Shown here: piece by piece, positions 24,209-35,953 of the stretch
How positions within the stretch are numbered: position 1 is the first letter of the stretch
How the letters are laid out: the number at the start of each line of letters is the position of its first letter
Assembly: GCF_003073045.1 (NCBI RefSeq)
Contig: NC_037595.1
Coordinates: 6,995,509 to 7,059,508, forward strand
Reading direction: 5' to 3'
Origin: Pomacea canaliculata
Taxonomy: Eukaryota > Mollusca > Gastropoda > Architaenioglossa > Ampullariidae
Length of the DNA: 64,000 nt
Program-made: the position numbers and the translations under genes
Notes under the pieces: model-generated
Database searches by the model: none
What the model was told of the DNA's origin: nothing
The model's input: only the letters and a program-made list of their open reading frames with translations

Positions 24209-26296
24209 CTATTTTATATATGTCATCACGGGCAGAGGCAGTTTCACCTAGAGTCAGAAACCCGTGCAAACTGTTTTAAGTACTGCGCATGTCAGAGACA
24301 GGCTCCAGTCTATTATCAGGTGAGCTCTGCATTGTGAGAAGGGCGCACACATGTAAAGATGCCTAAATTTAGCTGAGTAGATGAGAAAACTATGTTACCA
24401 GGGCCCGTAGTAAGAAATATGTGTAATATCGAAAGCAGATCTTCTGGTGTTCGGAGCGATAACTAAAGAATTTGTTATTTCTGCCAAGAGTAAAGGACAA
24501 GCAGTTACTCATTGAGCATAACCTTCCACTACGTCTCAAACAATAATAACTCTCCTCGCAAAGCATACTGCACAAGAAGTCAGATTTTTATATAACTTTT
24601 AATAACCACAACAAACATAACTTTTGTTAAATTTGTCATCCTAAATTGCTGGAAGGTGCAAATGTGTGTGTGGGGAGGACTGACGCAGAATGTCTCACGA
24701 TGGCACAATACGAAATTATGCATATATATATATACACACACACACAGGTAGAAAGTAGGTTCATGTGCATTTCTGGATCCCATTTTTTGCATTTTCGGCG
24801 AAATATCATGCATGTGACTAAGTTTACTGTAGCGGTTTGACTTCTTACAGCTTTGATGTCTGCTCATCGCTATGTGTACAATATCGGATCAACGTCTGTG
24901 CTTATTCCAAAAAATGTTTTGTAATTAAAGTGTTTGGTTTACTGCATTTATGTTGCTGAAATGTTTGAAGGCATTCTGACAAAGTTGATGCAAAATATTT
25001 GCCACCAAAGCTGAAAGTCATCAAGCAAAGCTTGAAGCAAAATTATGTTTAAAAATGTGTAACCCCATTCCAAAAAACGACATATCCTATTGATCAAAAT
25101 GATGATCATGTTAAATAGGAAGGGACATCAATTCTAAGTCATTAACTGTGATACAATTGCATATTTACATGCATATTTGAATCACGAACGTCTAACTAAA
25201 GATTTAATTAATTCAGTAAAAATGTGGAAAAAAAGTATTTCAATTTTTCAATTGAAGAATGAAAGACCACCTCCTCCACTCGCCATTTTTAACCGCTTGA
25301 CCAGCCTTAAGGCAAATAAATGTAAATTTTAACAAGTGTAGCCTGATTTTACAGAAATAATTAAACTTTGGGGAAATTCCCTCAAAAACAATGTTACAGC
25401 GTAACAGAAAAAAACAAACAATTATAACGGCTGTCAACTAGGAAAGTGAAGAGCGGTAGCAGAAGATATTACGAGCTTTTTTATTGTCTCTTAATTATTT
25501 TTGTGTACATTGTTGACTACAGCTGGAATCTGTTTCGTGCTCTTGATGTTTGTCATTATTTTATAAGCTCTGTATTAACACGTGACACAAGCTTACATTT
25601 CATAAGCTCTATAGTAACATGACAGTCAAGTTTACATTTATATTTATACTTGATATCAAAGTACTTGTACCCGGTCTTGCACTTTTGCTTGCCTCAAGGT
25701 GGGAATACTTTGGAACTAGAGGGCTCCTCAAAAGGAAGGTTTGCTCACTTCGGACAAAGAGACAAGAGGAAAAACTCTTGATTCAGACACCATTCAGCTT
25801 TCACCAGGGGAGAGGGGCGGGAGTATATTGGGAGAGAAAACTCCTCTCTTATCCTTCCATAAATTAACATTATATTTGCATATACCACTGCACGAACCTA
25901 CTTTCGCGACGTTTTGTGAGACACCAGTAGAAAGTTGAGCTTTCGTTTCTACTGCCTGATATACAGTGTATATAATTATATGCTGGTTTCGTCTTTTCGA
26001 GGTAATTGTGGGTACGTGTGGTAATTTCTAGAAAAGTGAAAGCGCTAGAAAAAAAAAAAAAGGACGTATAGTCGAGTTCTCAAAGGCCGACGTGATATTA
26101 ACGTTGACATAACGTTGAGGTATGTCTCTCTCTCTCACACACTCTCTCACCATCTAACCTTTGCCCTGTTACGCAAGAACTAGAAAGCCCCAGTGCGTCA
26201 CTGTGAACTAGTGTTGCCAATCACACGTGATGTAACTGTAGTATCCACACCACACCTTCAACAAACACGTTGTTTGTCAGTAGCCGACGTTATCCG

Positions 26297-26337
26297 ATTG
26301 GCGGGATATAAATAGATCATGGTGAATTCCGTTTTCA
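26297..26337 (+). promoter_or_regulatory. Core promoter: inverted CCAAT box, TATA box, initiator
   Basis: ATTGG (inverted CCAAT) at 26297-26301, TATAAATA at 26307-26314 and an initiator-like TCATTG with its A at 26337, 30 bases after the first T of the TATA box. The spacing is textbook for a TATA-driven animal promoter. It points right, toward the 3' end of FAAH2, and belongs to none of the recognised genes. Confidence 0.5.
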
Positions 26338-26629
26338 TTGTGCAGCAGAAGCGTTGGTTCTAAATATAGTAACACGAACTCTCTCGTACGGTTGAGTTGT
26401 TAGACAAAACCAAATTATATCTCGAGTATATTACTCATTGACGGGTACGTGTGCCCACAGTTCACTCTTTAGAGAACAGTGTCATTACTTCCTACAAGGT
26501 GGTGAAGTCGAGTACCTGACATTATCATCTCTAACCTTCGTTTGTGGTCAGTGAGTAAATTTGCTTTGAGTGAATTGATCGCATCGACTGACGACATCAG
26601 AGAGGAAAACTGCCGTCCAGCTCAGTGAG
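26337..26629 (+). other. Putative untranslated first exon, 293 nt without any ATG
   Basis: The stretch runs from the inferred start site to a strong donor, GAG/GTAAGG, at 26630. It contains no ATG in any frame, as expected of a 5' UTR. No coding exon on this strand was recognised downstream, so the product could be a long noncoding RNA, a gene whose coding exons I failed to see, or part of a decayed mobile element. Confidence 0.35.
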
Positions 26630-28849
26630 GTAAGGTCTTTTTTTAAATGTAAAATCTCCGAGATAAATTTTAATGGGACGCACGCTCGAGCGAGTGCGCA
26701 CACGTGTACAGAAAGACGATTAACATTTATTGATGTGTATTTTTTGAAACAATACCCGTATCAATATGTACATCATTGTGAATTTCTGAGGATAACAAAA
26801 AATTTGAGCCGCCTACGGCCTACGCGCAAAATAAGCAGTTTTGTGTGGGGGATAGGGGGTGGAGAGGGAGAAGGGAATTTTGAAAATCAAGTCCGCCTTT
26901 TAACTTGAGAAAAACCACCCATGAGAGGAGGGGAACTAACCTCTACTATTAAAGTTGCCACGTCATCCCACCACGTGCAGGACAAAGCAACAAGATAAAC
27001 ATTGTCAGCATAGTAGGTGGTTTCGTTCTCTCTTGCGTAAGATATCAATGCCTTCAACATTTTGCAGTTATTTCATGATTCAGCATACAAAACTACATGA
27101 AAGTTTGACTAAATGACATCGTTTAACTACTTATTTCACCATTAAAAAAAAATCCTCTCGTCATTTGGAGATATCCAGCCGTCGTCGTGAAAAATAAAGA
27201 ATTGCTATTGTCTCTCTCGGGAACACGGGTGCAAAGAGACAGGTAGCTATAGGTGTCTATGGCATTCGATATTTGAAAGATTGAAGAGATGATAAAATCC
27301 TTGTTTTACAATTCGTTACATTAACTTTGCTAAATATCATTTTTAGAAATTTCTTGTGACAACGTAAACTAGACAGGAAGAACAAATGGTCCCATGCTTT
27401 TTATCCACTTACACCTTTGATTGGTAGTTTATTTAATGAAGATGTAACCTTTACTCCTTCCTCTGACGGTAGTTATTATTTAACACACGCGCATCTTGTT
27501 AATGGACATTTGACTATATTTGATACATAGTTCGCACACACACATACACACGTTTGCAAGTTAGAGGAGGAGGGTAGTATTAAAGAAGGTATCGAGTGGT
27601 GACGAGAGAGGCGACAGTTAACATACTGATTTATACTTAAAAGTCGGCGATTTCATTTAAATACTGCCTTTAAGTCTCAAATTGCGAGGGATTTTTATTT
27701 GCACATCCTATAAAACAACTACCATGATGATTCATTATAAATGAAAGTTATGATTTGTTTGAGGCATCAATAATTACTATTATGGCGCAGAAAGATCACG
27801 CAGAAGTGCTGAAATTGTACTAGTCTCCGCCAGGCTCATCTGCATTTTACTCCCGTCCTATAAAGCTGTAATGTTTTTACTAACATGCTGGCTGCAACGT
27901 TTTCATTTATGAACCCGTATCTTCTGGGGTGGGCAGATTTTTCCAATTACAGCAGGACTCAAAACCTTCTGATCTGCTGTCGGGGGCACTAGGGTATAGA
28001 GGTATACCCTGGGTTTACTTCAAGGGCATAGAGCATCTTGCAACATGAATAATAAACTGCAGAAAAAACAGTCTACCCTTGAATGAAAATTGCAAACATC
28101 TACCAGTTTTTTTTTAAATTTAAAAATCATTAGGCTAAAGCATGTAGACTGGCTATCACATATGACAATAAGTATTTATCAAAGCTGAGCCCTTTGACAC
28201 TTTCAGGGGGAATGTATTGAACAGAAAAGTGAGGTGCAACAGTTTAGTATTTGGCATTCGTACTGAACAAATGATAGTGATCCAAACAAGGGCATTCTAA
28301 AGTCTAGGACTCCTAAAGGCTTACAATTTCTCTAAGGCATGAAGCTAAACAGGACTACAGAGCTGTAAATTTCTGTCCTATGAAACAAATAACAAAATGT
28401 ACAGTAAACCTTGTTTTGCTCTGCCAAGGTGGGGCTAAGGATCACAGTGATTGGATATAATCAACAAAATCCTTTGAGAAAAAAATAGTTGATAGGCTTG
28501 AACAACAGTTTGGGAGCATGTTATAATTGGCTAGACGAAAAAATTATTTTAAACATGTCTCTTAAACGCTCCTGGCAAGTGGCCAGGCCAAACATGCTGA
28601 TAACTTGTCCTGCAGATTGCAATGTATGTACCTGTCAAGGACTTGATAGATCCTGAGTTGCATGTATAGGTTCCAGTTGCTATCCCCCATTGCAGTTTCC
28701 AAGAAGTTATGGGCTTCAGCCACTTGTAAGAGGGATATAGGATCGATGTAAATTTAAGGCCTGGACTTGTTCTTGCCTGTTAGTAGATGGCATGAAAGCT
28801 CTCAAAGCTGTTGGGATTACCTGGATGTCTTTTGGTATGCACACACTCA

Positions 28850-31800
28850 TTAACTTCCTCCAGGTGTGACCCATCCCCCAAAAGCTCGTTCAAGTTCCTG
28901 GGCGACAGCAATAGTTAAATGGTCTTGATATGGTGCAGCTACTACTTGCACTCCAAGTGGAAGCCCATCAGGACTTAACCCCAGTGGAACCTGGGTCACA
29001 GGCAATGCCAAAGCATTGAAGATGGCAGTGTAAGAGAAGTTTAAGGGGGTTAATAGTGGGTAGTTGTGGTAAGGGGCTGTCACAGGATGAGGAGGATACA
29101 GAAACACGCCGTCGTCTCCCAGGAGAGTGATCAAGTTTTTACGTAATTCACCAAGCAGGAACAATAAATGGGGCAGACGAGGATCATTCTTTGGCAACAA
29201 ATTTTCAACTATCCCAAGACCAATGGCAGGAAGAGTGTGGTCTGACCGTCCACCCAACCATCTGTAAAAGAAAGTGATATTACTTTTGAAGCAGTACTAC
29301 CTTAGGCAACTACTATAGTAGAACTTATGACAGAACAATAGCTCAAAGTTATGAGAAAGAAAATGTTCCCACCTCATTCCATTGTGAAATTGCACTTTTT
29401 TATAAATCCGAATAAAATTTATTTTGATACAGATTTACCCACAATTGATATCTTCAAATTCGTGTCTTCCTTTTCCCCTGTTAAGGGATGTAACTATTTT
29501 CAAATGTGATTCCTCTAGCTAAATGACAGGATTTTGTCCATTTTTGCATGCACAGTTTAGCAGAAAAAATGATTGAACATGACAGAAACTGGCTTAGACT
29601 GATGGTGCGACCTGCTTTTCCGTCTCAGACTCAAAGTGTTAAAGCTAGTGTCAATAATGTGTCCTGCTCTGCGCCTCACTACTAGCACAGTTACTACTGT
29701 GCCCTGCCCCTCATTATGCTAGTAGCAGGTCATCTTACAGGTGGTACTGTGCCCTACCCTGCACCTCACTACTAGCAGAAGTCATCTTACAGCTGGTATT
29801 GTGCCCTGCCCTGCACCTATGCTCTAGCAGGTCACTTTACAGTCAGTATTGTGCCCTGTCCCTCATCATGCTTGTAGCAGAAGTCACCTTACAGCTAGTA
29901 TTGTGCCCTGCCCTGCCCCTCACTGACAAGTAGCAGGTTACATCCTTCCCTCCTACTACACACACTGCTCCTGCAGAAAGGGATGTAACATGGTTTGCCA
30001 GCTTCTACAAAAGGAATCCTATGGGAGGCAAAAAAAGTGCAAGTGAATGATACAGACTTGAAAATTTCTTTGAAGCAGTTGATCTTCTGCCCAGTGTCCT
30101 TCCCTCCTGCCATGAAGCAAGCAAAAGGGATCTCTGCATCTGAAGCCATTTTAGCTGACCACAGATCCAGGCTGTATTTCATAAGGCCAAAATGCACACT
30201 TTCTACAGTTGCACCACACTCTTGGCCTAAATGCTTTGCCGCCTGGAAAATACAAAATTTATTGTTTTATTTAATATCCCTATAAAATATTGATATAAGT
30301 AAAAATAATAAACAATAACTAACATATAATTCCACAAAAAGGAGCCTTCAAACCTAAAAAGGCATAAAATATGCAACTATGCTGGAAATATATAGAACTT
30401 TTGTCAGTTTCTTTCTTTTTTTTTTTTTTTAAATAAACCGTCACTGATAACCTCTGTAGTAAAGACTACCCACTTTCTGGAGGGCTTGTTGAATGCTTTG
30501 GTCCACGTTACTGGAAAGCAGGCTGCCTCCATCATCATCCATGCTTAAAACTCGCAGCTTACTGAGGTCGACCTGTAAAAGTTATATTCTGTTGCTGACT
30601 AACAGCATGCTAAAGTCCAACTGTAAGACATACTGGTTGTAGATTAACAGCATGTCAAGGTCAGCCTATAAAGCCTTATATAGTAGATGATGATGATAAG
30701 ATATTGATAAAGCACCCATTCTTGCTGCAGCAGTTTATGGTGCACACATGAAAAAGCTCATGAACACTTGCACAAGCACATTGACTCACACACACACACA
30801 CAGAGACACTATGGAGGAAAAAAAGGTAAATTTTAAGAGATGTTTTGAGGAAAGAGTAGATTTCTGATGATTTTGGAGTGGAAGTTCATTCCAGGTAAGA
30901 GACCAGAGTCAGAAAAGGAACACTGACTAAATGTAAAATGTCTGGTCCAAAGAATTCCCTGCCTGAGGGAATCAGAAGAGAAGTAGAGAGAACATGGTGG
31001 TGTGCAGACATTTATATTTTATATTGAATACTTTTAGAAACTGGGAGCCTGTAGAGTGCAGTAAAGATAGGAGTGGTGTGATCAGCTTTATTATTACAGA
31101 AAACGAGATGGGCAGCATTGTTTGAATATGCTAGACGATATGGATGGTAAATTCAGGAAGGCCAGCACAGAGTTACAGTAGTTGATGTGAGAGTGGACTA
31201 AGGAGATAACAAGTTTAGTTGTACCACTAATAGGAATGTTTTTGAATCTGGCTAATGCATTGGAGGTGAGAATAGAATGCCTTAGCAGTATACAAACTGA
31301 TGCATGAACAAGTGTTGTTGAATATGACCCACTTTTTTTAGCAATCACAAATAGGAATGGTAATGTTGTCGAGTCAGGGAGGGAAAGAGTGAGGGAGAAA
31401 GCTGAGCAAGATTTTGACGTGCCAACAAGAAAATTGCAAACATGCAAACCTTGTCCAGCCACAACTATAAGCATGCTAAATTCTTACTATTAACTAATGT
31501 TATTAGCATGATGTTATTTCTTAGTATTAATTGAGAGTAGTGATGTGTGATGCACACCATATGCAACAATGTGGTGCTGTAGTATAATGGGAATTTTTTT
31601 TAAAACAGATGTCAAAAAGGGGTCAACATGGGAAGTAGATTTCTCAAATAAAGAAATAATTAGCATGACAATGTAGCAGACCATCCACTTATGATGGAAT
31701 TCCAAAGAGTGTACCTGTTGTGTGTATATGGGGGACATAATTTCAGGACCTGATGATGCATGTTGTAGGCCTTTACCTCAGTGTTTGCCTTAAACTTCAT

Positions 31801-34800
31801 TGTTCCAACTTATTTTTTTAAACCTTTGCTGTATTATTTTAACTTGAGGTCACATTTTGATACCTCTCATACCTCAGTGTCAAGGCGTATTTTGTTGGCA
31901 GTTGGGCCAGCCATGATACGGAGGGCCAAGGGCAGGTCCTCTGCATACCGACATATTGGTCCGGTGGATAGTAGTTCTATCTGCCCACCAGTAGCAGGGG
32001 GGTGCTGTCCATCGTTACACACTAAGTCTGGACATAAACATGTAAGGTTTCTGAACATTCAAGTAACAAACAGACCGATAGAAGAAACTCATTTGTTCAG
32101 GTGTCAAGTATAATGCATCACCAGGAATTGCATGGTACTACACTATATATACACACAAACACCTCAACTACAAAAGTGAGGTTCTACTAGCATGTCAGTA
32201 TGACATACAGCTAAAGCATCCCAGTGATAGCTTGCTCCAGATGATAGAAGTATGGAATCTTGTGGTTGTTCCATTGGTAAGGTATAGGGATGATGAGGCA
32301 CTCCAGTGACAAAGCATATGGGTTTGAGGATACAGTCAAGTGGCTTTCTCACCCACTGATTGTTAGCATTACATCATCAAACTCTTTGCACTGCCATTCA
32401 AAACAACTCCCCAGAAAAAAACTTGCTGGTGGTTTTAGCATTACACTCTATAAACCTTTTGAATACTTTTAATAACTGACCACTTAACTTAAGACTGGAA
32501 AAGCCCTAAACACTCTTGTCCAGACCTGGGCAAAGGCCGGCCCACGGGCCGGATCCGGCCCGCCTCCTATCTCTGACCGGCCCGCCCGCTGGCCTGCCCG
32601 CCAGTATATATACTATATATACAGTATTGGGTAAAACTGAGTTAACTATATTAGTCCGGCCCTCTAAAACCATCTCAATTTCTGATGCTGCCCCTTGGGA
32701 AAATTAATTGCCCACCCCTGCTCTTGTCTTTGCCCAAACAGTTGGTGCACTCTCCTTACCTTTGCTTGGACGATGTCCAAAGACTCCATTGAAAAAAGCT
32801 GGCATACGAATGCTGCCACCAATATCTGATCCAACTCCTATGAGTGATGCTCCAGCTGAAATGATGCAACCTTCACCCCCTATAGAAAAAAAAAAACCTG
32901 AGTTGTTTTTGTTGGCAATTATATTGTGAAAATAGACTGACATTTGTTCTGTCATCAAAATCTGTCTTCCCCAATGAAGAAATCAATACATTTCAGAAAC
33001 TCATTTAATTGCAAATTCTCACAATGCTTAGAACTAGCTGCATTCAATTATAATTTTTTAATGGATAAAATTCTGATTTACTGCCATATTTGCTTCTACA
33101 AATTGATTCTTCCTCATTGGCAGCATACACAAAATATAATGTCTACTTATTTAGACCCTTTCCTATGTCACCATGGGGTCCTGACAACTGTTCAGTCCAT
33201 TTGTGGCTACCAGTCTTACTCTTGTAAAGCAAAGCCAAAAATAATTTTAACAGAATTGTTGCTTTTTCTCCAACCTGAGCTTCCACCTACGATCTTTGTA
33301 TCATCGTAAGCATTCTTAGTGCGGCCATACACCCTGTTGGCAGACTCGTACCACATGCACAGTTCACTGGTATTGGTGCAGGCGAATGGGATCATGCCTG
33401 CCTCTCGAAGGTTATGCACCACTGGTGAATCATGGTTTGCTATCAAGCCTTTCCTGCTGACTAGGCCAGAAGTATTTGGCATGCCTTGATGACAAAGCAA
33501 AACAAGTAATGGATGGTTATTGACTTTTCAACATGAAAATATTGACTTCATGATATCCAGATAAACTATAGCTTCACTCATAATAAGAAAGAAATCTCTT
33601 TAGAGAACTCACATTCTCATTTCCAAAATGTGCATAAAACTTACCTTTGCAAGCAAATGCCTCTTTCACAGTAAGAGGCACACCCAACAATGGTTTGTCC
33701 TTGACACTCAACTCTTGCGGCACTGGTTTCAGGCTCAACAGTCTGTCCACCTCTCTTGCCTCTTCCAAGGCCTCTGTATATCTTGTTGCCACGACGGCAT
33801 TGATGATTGGATTCACTTCTTTGACCCGATCAATATAGGCCTTCATCACTTCTTCTGCAGTTAGCTGGAATTAAAAAATCCAACACATCATTGGTAAGCT
33901 GCTGAAAAAACAGCCACGTTAATTGCCTTTATAACTTGGGTTTATGATCCAATATAATAAAACAGAACAATGTGCACCTGTGTTCATTTACTTCTGTCCC
34001 TTTATCTGGATGGTCAATGGGAGAAGAACAGGCTGGGGGAACAGAAGCTTGTGATACTAGATACCCCCGTAAAGTCCAAATATTTTCAGTTTTTTATAGA
34101 ATACACTTTTTTTTAGTTTTTATTGGGTTATTATTCAAACCAAAAAAAAATATACTAACAAATCTATGCTTGCTCAATGCATGTTTATCATAATCAAGAC
34201 TGAGTGAATGTTCATAACATTTAAATGAAGTGAAGCTCACCGCATAAGAGATAAAACTAGAGGAGTTAAGAAAAAGTTGTCCCAATATTTTAATCTTTTA
34301 CAGTCTAAAGTGTAGTCAAGCAGTGACAAGTACTCACTTGTTGATACATCATATTTAGATAATTACAAAAAGCTGCCTTATAATGTTGTGTATTCTACAA
34401 CTCAGAAAAGATCAACCATGGTAGACAAATAATGTAAGATTAATCAACTTTTATTTACATTCCTGCAATTAGATTCAACTGATAAGGGACATTTATTGAC
34501 TGCTTTTTTTTACAAATTACAAAGTATTTCACTAACTACACACTGTAGTAGGAGAAAGAAAATTCAGTCAAGTATTGAATTACAACAGGATCTTACAACA
34601 GTTTCAGTTTCATCCTCCTGTACTGACTAAGTTCTCAGTTTATAATCATGTCCTTGAAAGATGTTATACAATATCCTTCCTATTTCATTCTAACTTTAGC
34701 CATAATATAAATAGCATGTATATTTATGTATATTATGATCCACATGTACAGAATAAGTGAAGACATGAAGTAGAGATGCGGATAAATAAGATAAGGACGG

Positions 34801-35953
34801 TTTGTGTTCTAGGTAAAATTCTGTGTTGCGAGCTCCTCACAGACGAAGCCAAATGCTAGCTGCCAATCATCTAATGATAAGAGATTATTTCTGAATTGTT
34901 CCATAGGTGGTGAAAGCTGACAAGACATACAGGCCTTTACGGACCTAGACACCAAGCTTGACCTATAAAGCCATTGGTATAGGACAAGACCTAGACACCA
35001 AGCTTGACCTATAAAGCCATTGGTATAGGACAAGACCTAGACACCAAGCCTAAATTTTGAAGCTAAGGTTGGTTGTGATTAGGACAAGACCTAAGAGCTG
35101 GTGGAAAAGTAGGAGGATGAAACATAAAGTGACCTTTGAGATAAAAAAGATGAGACAGGAAATGATTGGACTGGTTATTTGTGAAACCACCCACAAAGAA
35201 TAAAATGCTATGAGGCTGATGTGAACAGGCAGCTTCTAATGCATTTCTGTGGACTGGAAGGAGTCACTTGACAAATTTCCGTAAGCTACCACATCACCAA
35301 AGTTTATACTAAAGAGTGAATTTTATTTCTGAAAGCTTATCTTCACTGACTAAATATGGATAAATACTTTATATAATTTGCTTAAATATTAAATGACAAG
35401 CTATAACTTGATTATGAAGTGTGTTTGAGAGATTAGCCAGTATGAGAGAGGTAAAATTAGAACCAAGTGTATTAGCAGGAAGAAATTACTCTGTGGATAT
35501 GTATGTTTGTGTGTGTGTGTGCGCACATCGAAATTTCCTTCAGGATAAATACAAGACATTACATAGAGTTTACATTGTATTTTACTAGGATAATTGGTAC
35601 GATGCATCTACAAAATATCTCAAATGAAGATAAGATAATAAAGAATATTGAATCTTGACAATTTTAAAATGTAACATACTCAAATGCTTATATACTCAAA
35701 TTACAAACATGACTGATAAATCTTAACACAACAGAACAAGAATGCGCTGCACAATGCTGGCATGCCTTACCTCTCTGGACCGAATCTTTTGTGCAAGAGA
35801 CTTTGCACTCTGAAGCAGTATTGGATTGGTGACTTTTGATACACTCTGTCCTTTAGGCCCATATATTAGGTAGAATACAAACCGAGACAGTGGCCCAAGA
35901 ATGAAAGTGACAGCAGATAATGTGTAATACAGAAATTTGTAACCGATGGACAT
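28850..35953 (-). CDS. FAAH2: Fatty-acid amide hydrolase 2 homolog, 8 coding exons
   Basis: Exons in transcript order: 35953-35771, 33864-33645, 33484-33275, 32879-32760, 32027-31873, 30572-30474, 30242-30058 and 29261-28850. Phases close to give 527 residues (human FAAH2 is 532). FAAH2 is a membrane-anchored serine hydrolase of the amidase-signature family that cleaves fatty-acid amides such as anandamide and oleamide. A hydrophobic segment near residues 8-32 gives the N-terminal anchor. The Ser-Ser-Lys triad is intact: Lys128 in LTVKEAF, Ser203 in VGGSSGGEG and Ser227 in SDIGGSIRMPAFFNG, with the family's spacing of 75 and 24. The C-terminus GGWVTPG matches the family. Two donors are weak (GTTGGA after exon 3, GTCTGT after exon 7), but both are fixed by phase and homology. 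Introns carry a hAT MITE, a reverse-transcriptase remnant and two tandem repeats. Confidence 0.96.
29643..29945. repeat. 50-52-bp minisatellite in FAAH2 intron 7
   Basis: The core GTGCCCTGCC recurs with small changes near 29699, 29749, 29801, 29851 and 29903, each followed by a CTCA/CTAGTAGCAG/TCATCTTACAG sequence. About five to six imperfect units lie between the last two coding exons. Confidence 0.85.
30780..31345 (-). mobile_element. Decayed non-LTR retrotransposon, C-terminal reverse-transcriptase part
   Basis: On the minus strand the translation contains TTKLVISLVHSHINYCNSVL, followed after frame breaks by DHTTPIFTALYRLPV and SGPLTWNELPLQNHQKS-like text (the last with reading shifts). 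These match the thumb-to-C-terminal order of CR1/Jockey-type ORF2 proteins (LVxSLVxSRLDYCNSLL, DHITPxLxxLHWLPV, GPxLWNxLP). Several frameshifts and stops show it is dead. It sits in FAAH2 intron 5, same orientation as the gene. Confidence 0.7.
32521..32720. mobile_element. Non-autonomous hAT-type MITE in FAAH2 intron 4
   Basis: Ends are CAGACCTGGGCAA on the left and TTGCCCACCCCTG on the right, imperfect inverted repeats of the CAGRGGTGGGCAA hAT type. A perfect 8-bp duplication CTCTTGTC flanks it (32513-32520, 32721-32728). The 5' part is GC-rich with GGCCGG/CCGGCCC palindromic stretches. The same family begins again at 63915. It ends 39 bases from the exon 4 donor side, in an AT-rich intron. 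Confidence 0.9.
34942..35056. repeat. 46-bp tandem duplication in FAAH2 intron 1
   Basis: GACCTAGACACCAAGC begins at 34942, 34988 and 35034. Two complete 46-bp units, nearly identical, are followed by a partial third, implying a recent duplication. Confidence 0.9.

Larger units (their letters stand above)
23207..28849. other. Intergenic stretch between the receptor-like gene and FAAH2
   Basis: Apart from the MITE at 23983-24208 and the promoter plus putative first exon at 26297-26629, no gene is visible. The right part (roughly 27.7-28.85 kb) should hold the FAAH2 3' UTR: minus-strand AATAAA occurs at 27694-27699 (TTTATT on plus), but none was found closer to the stop codon. Confidence 0.35.
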
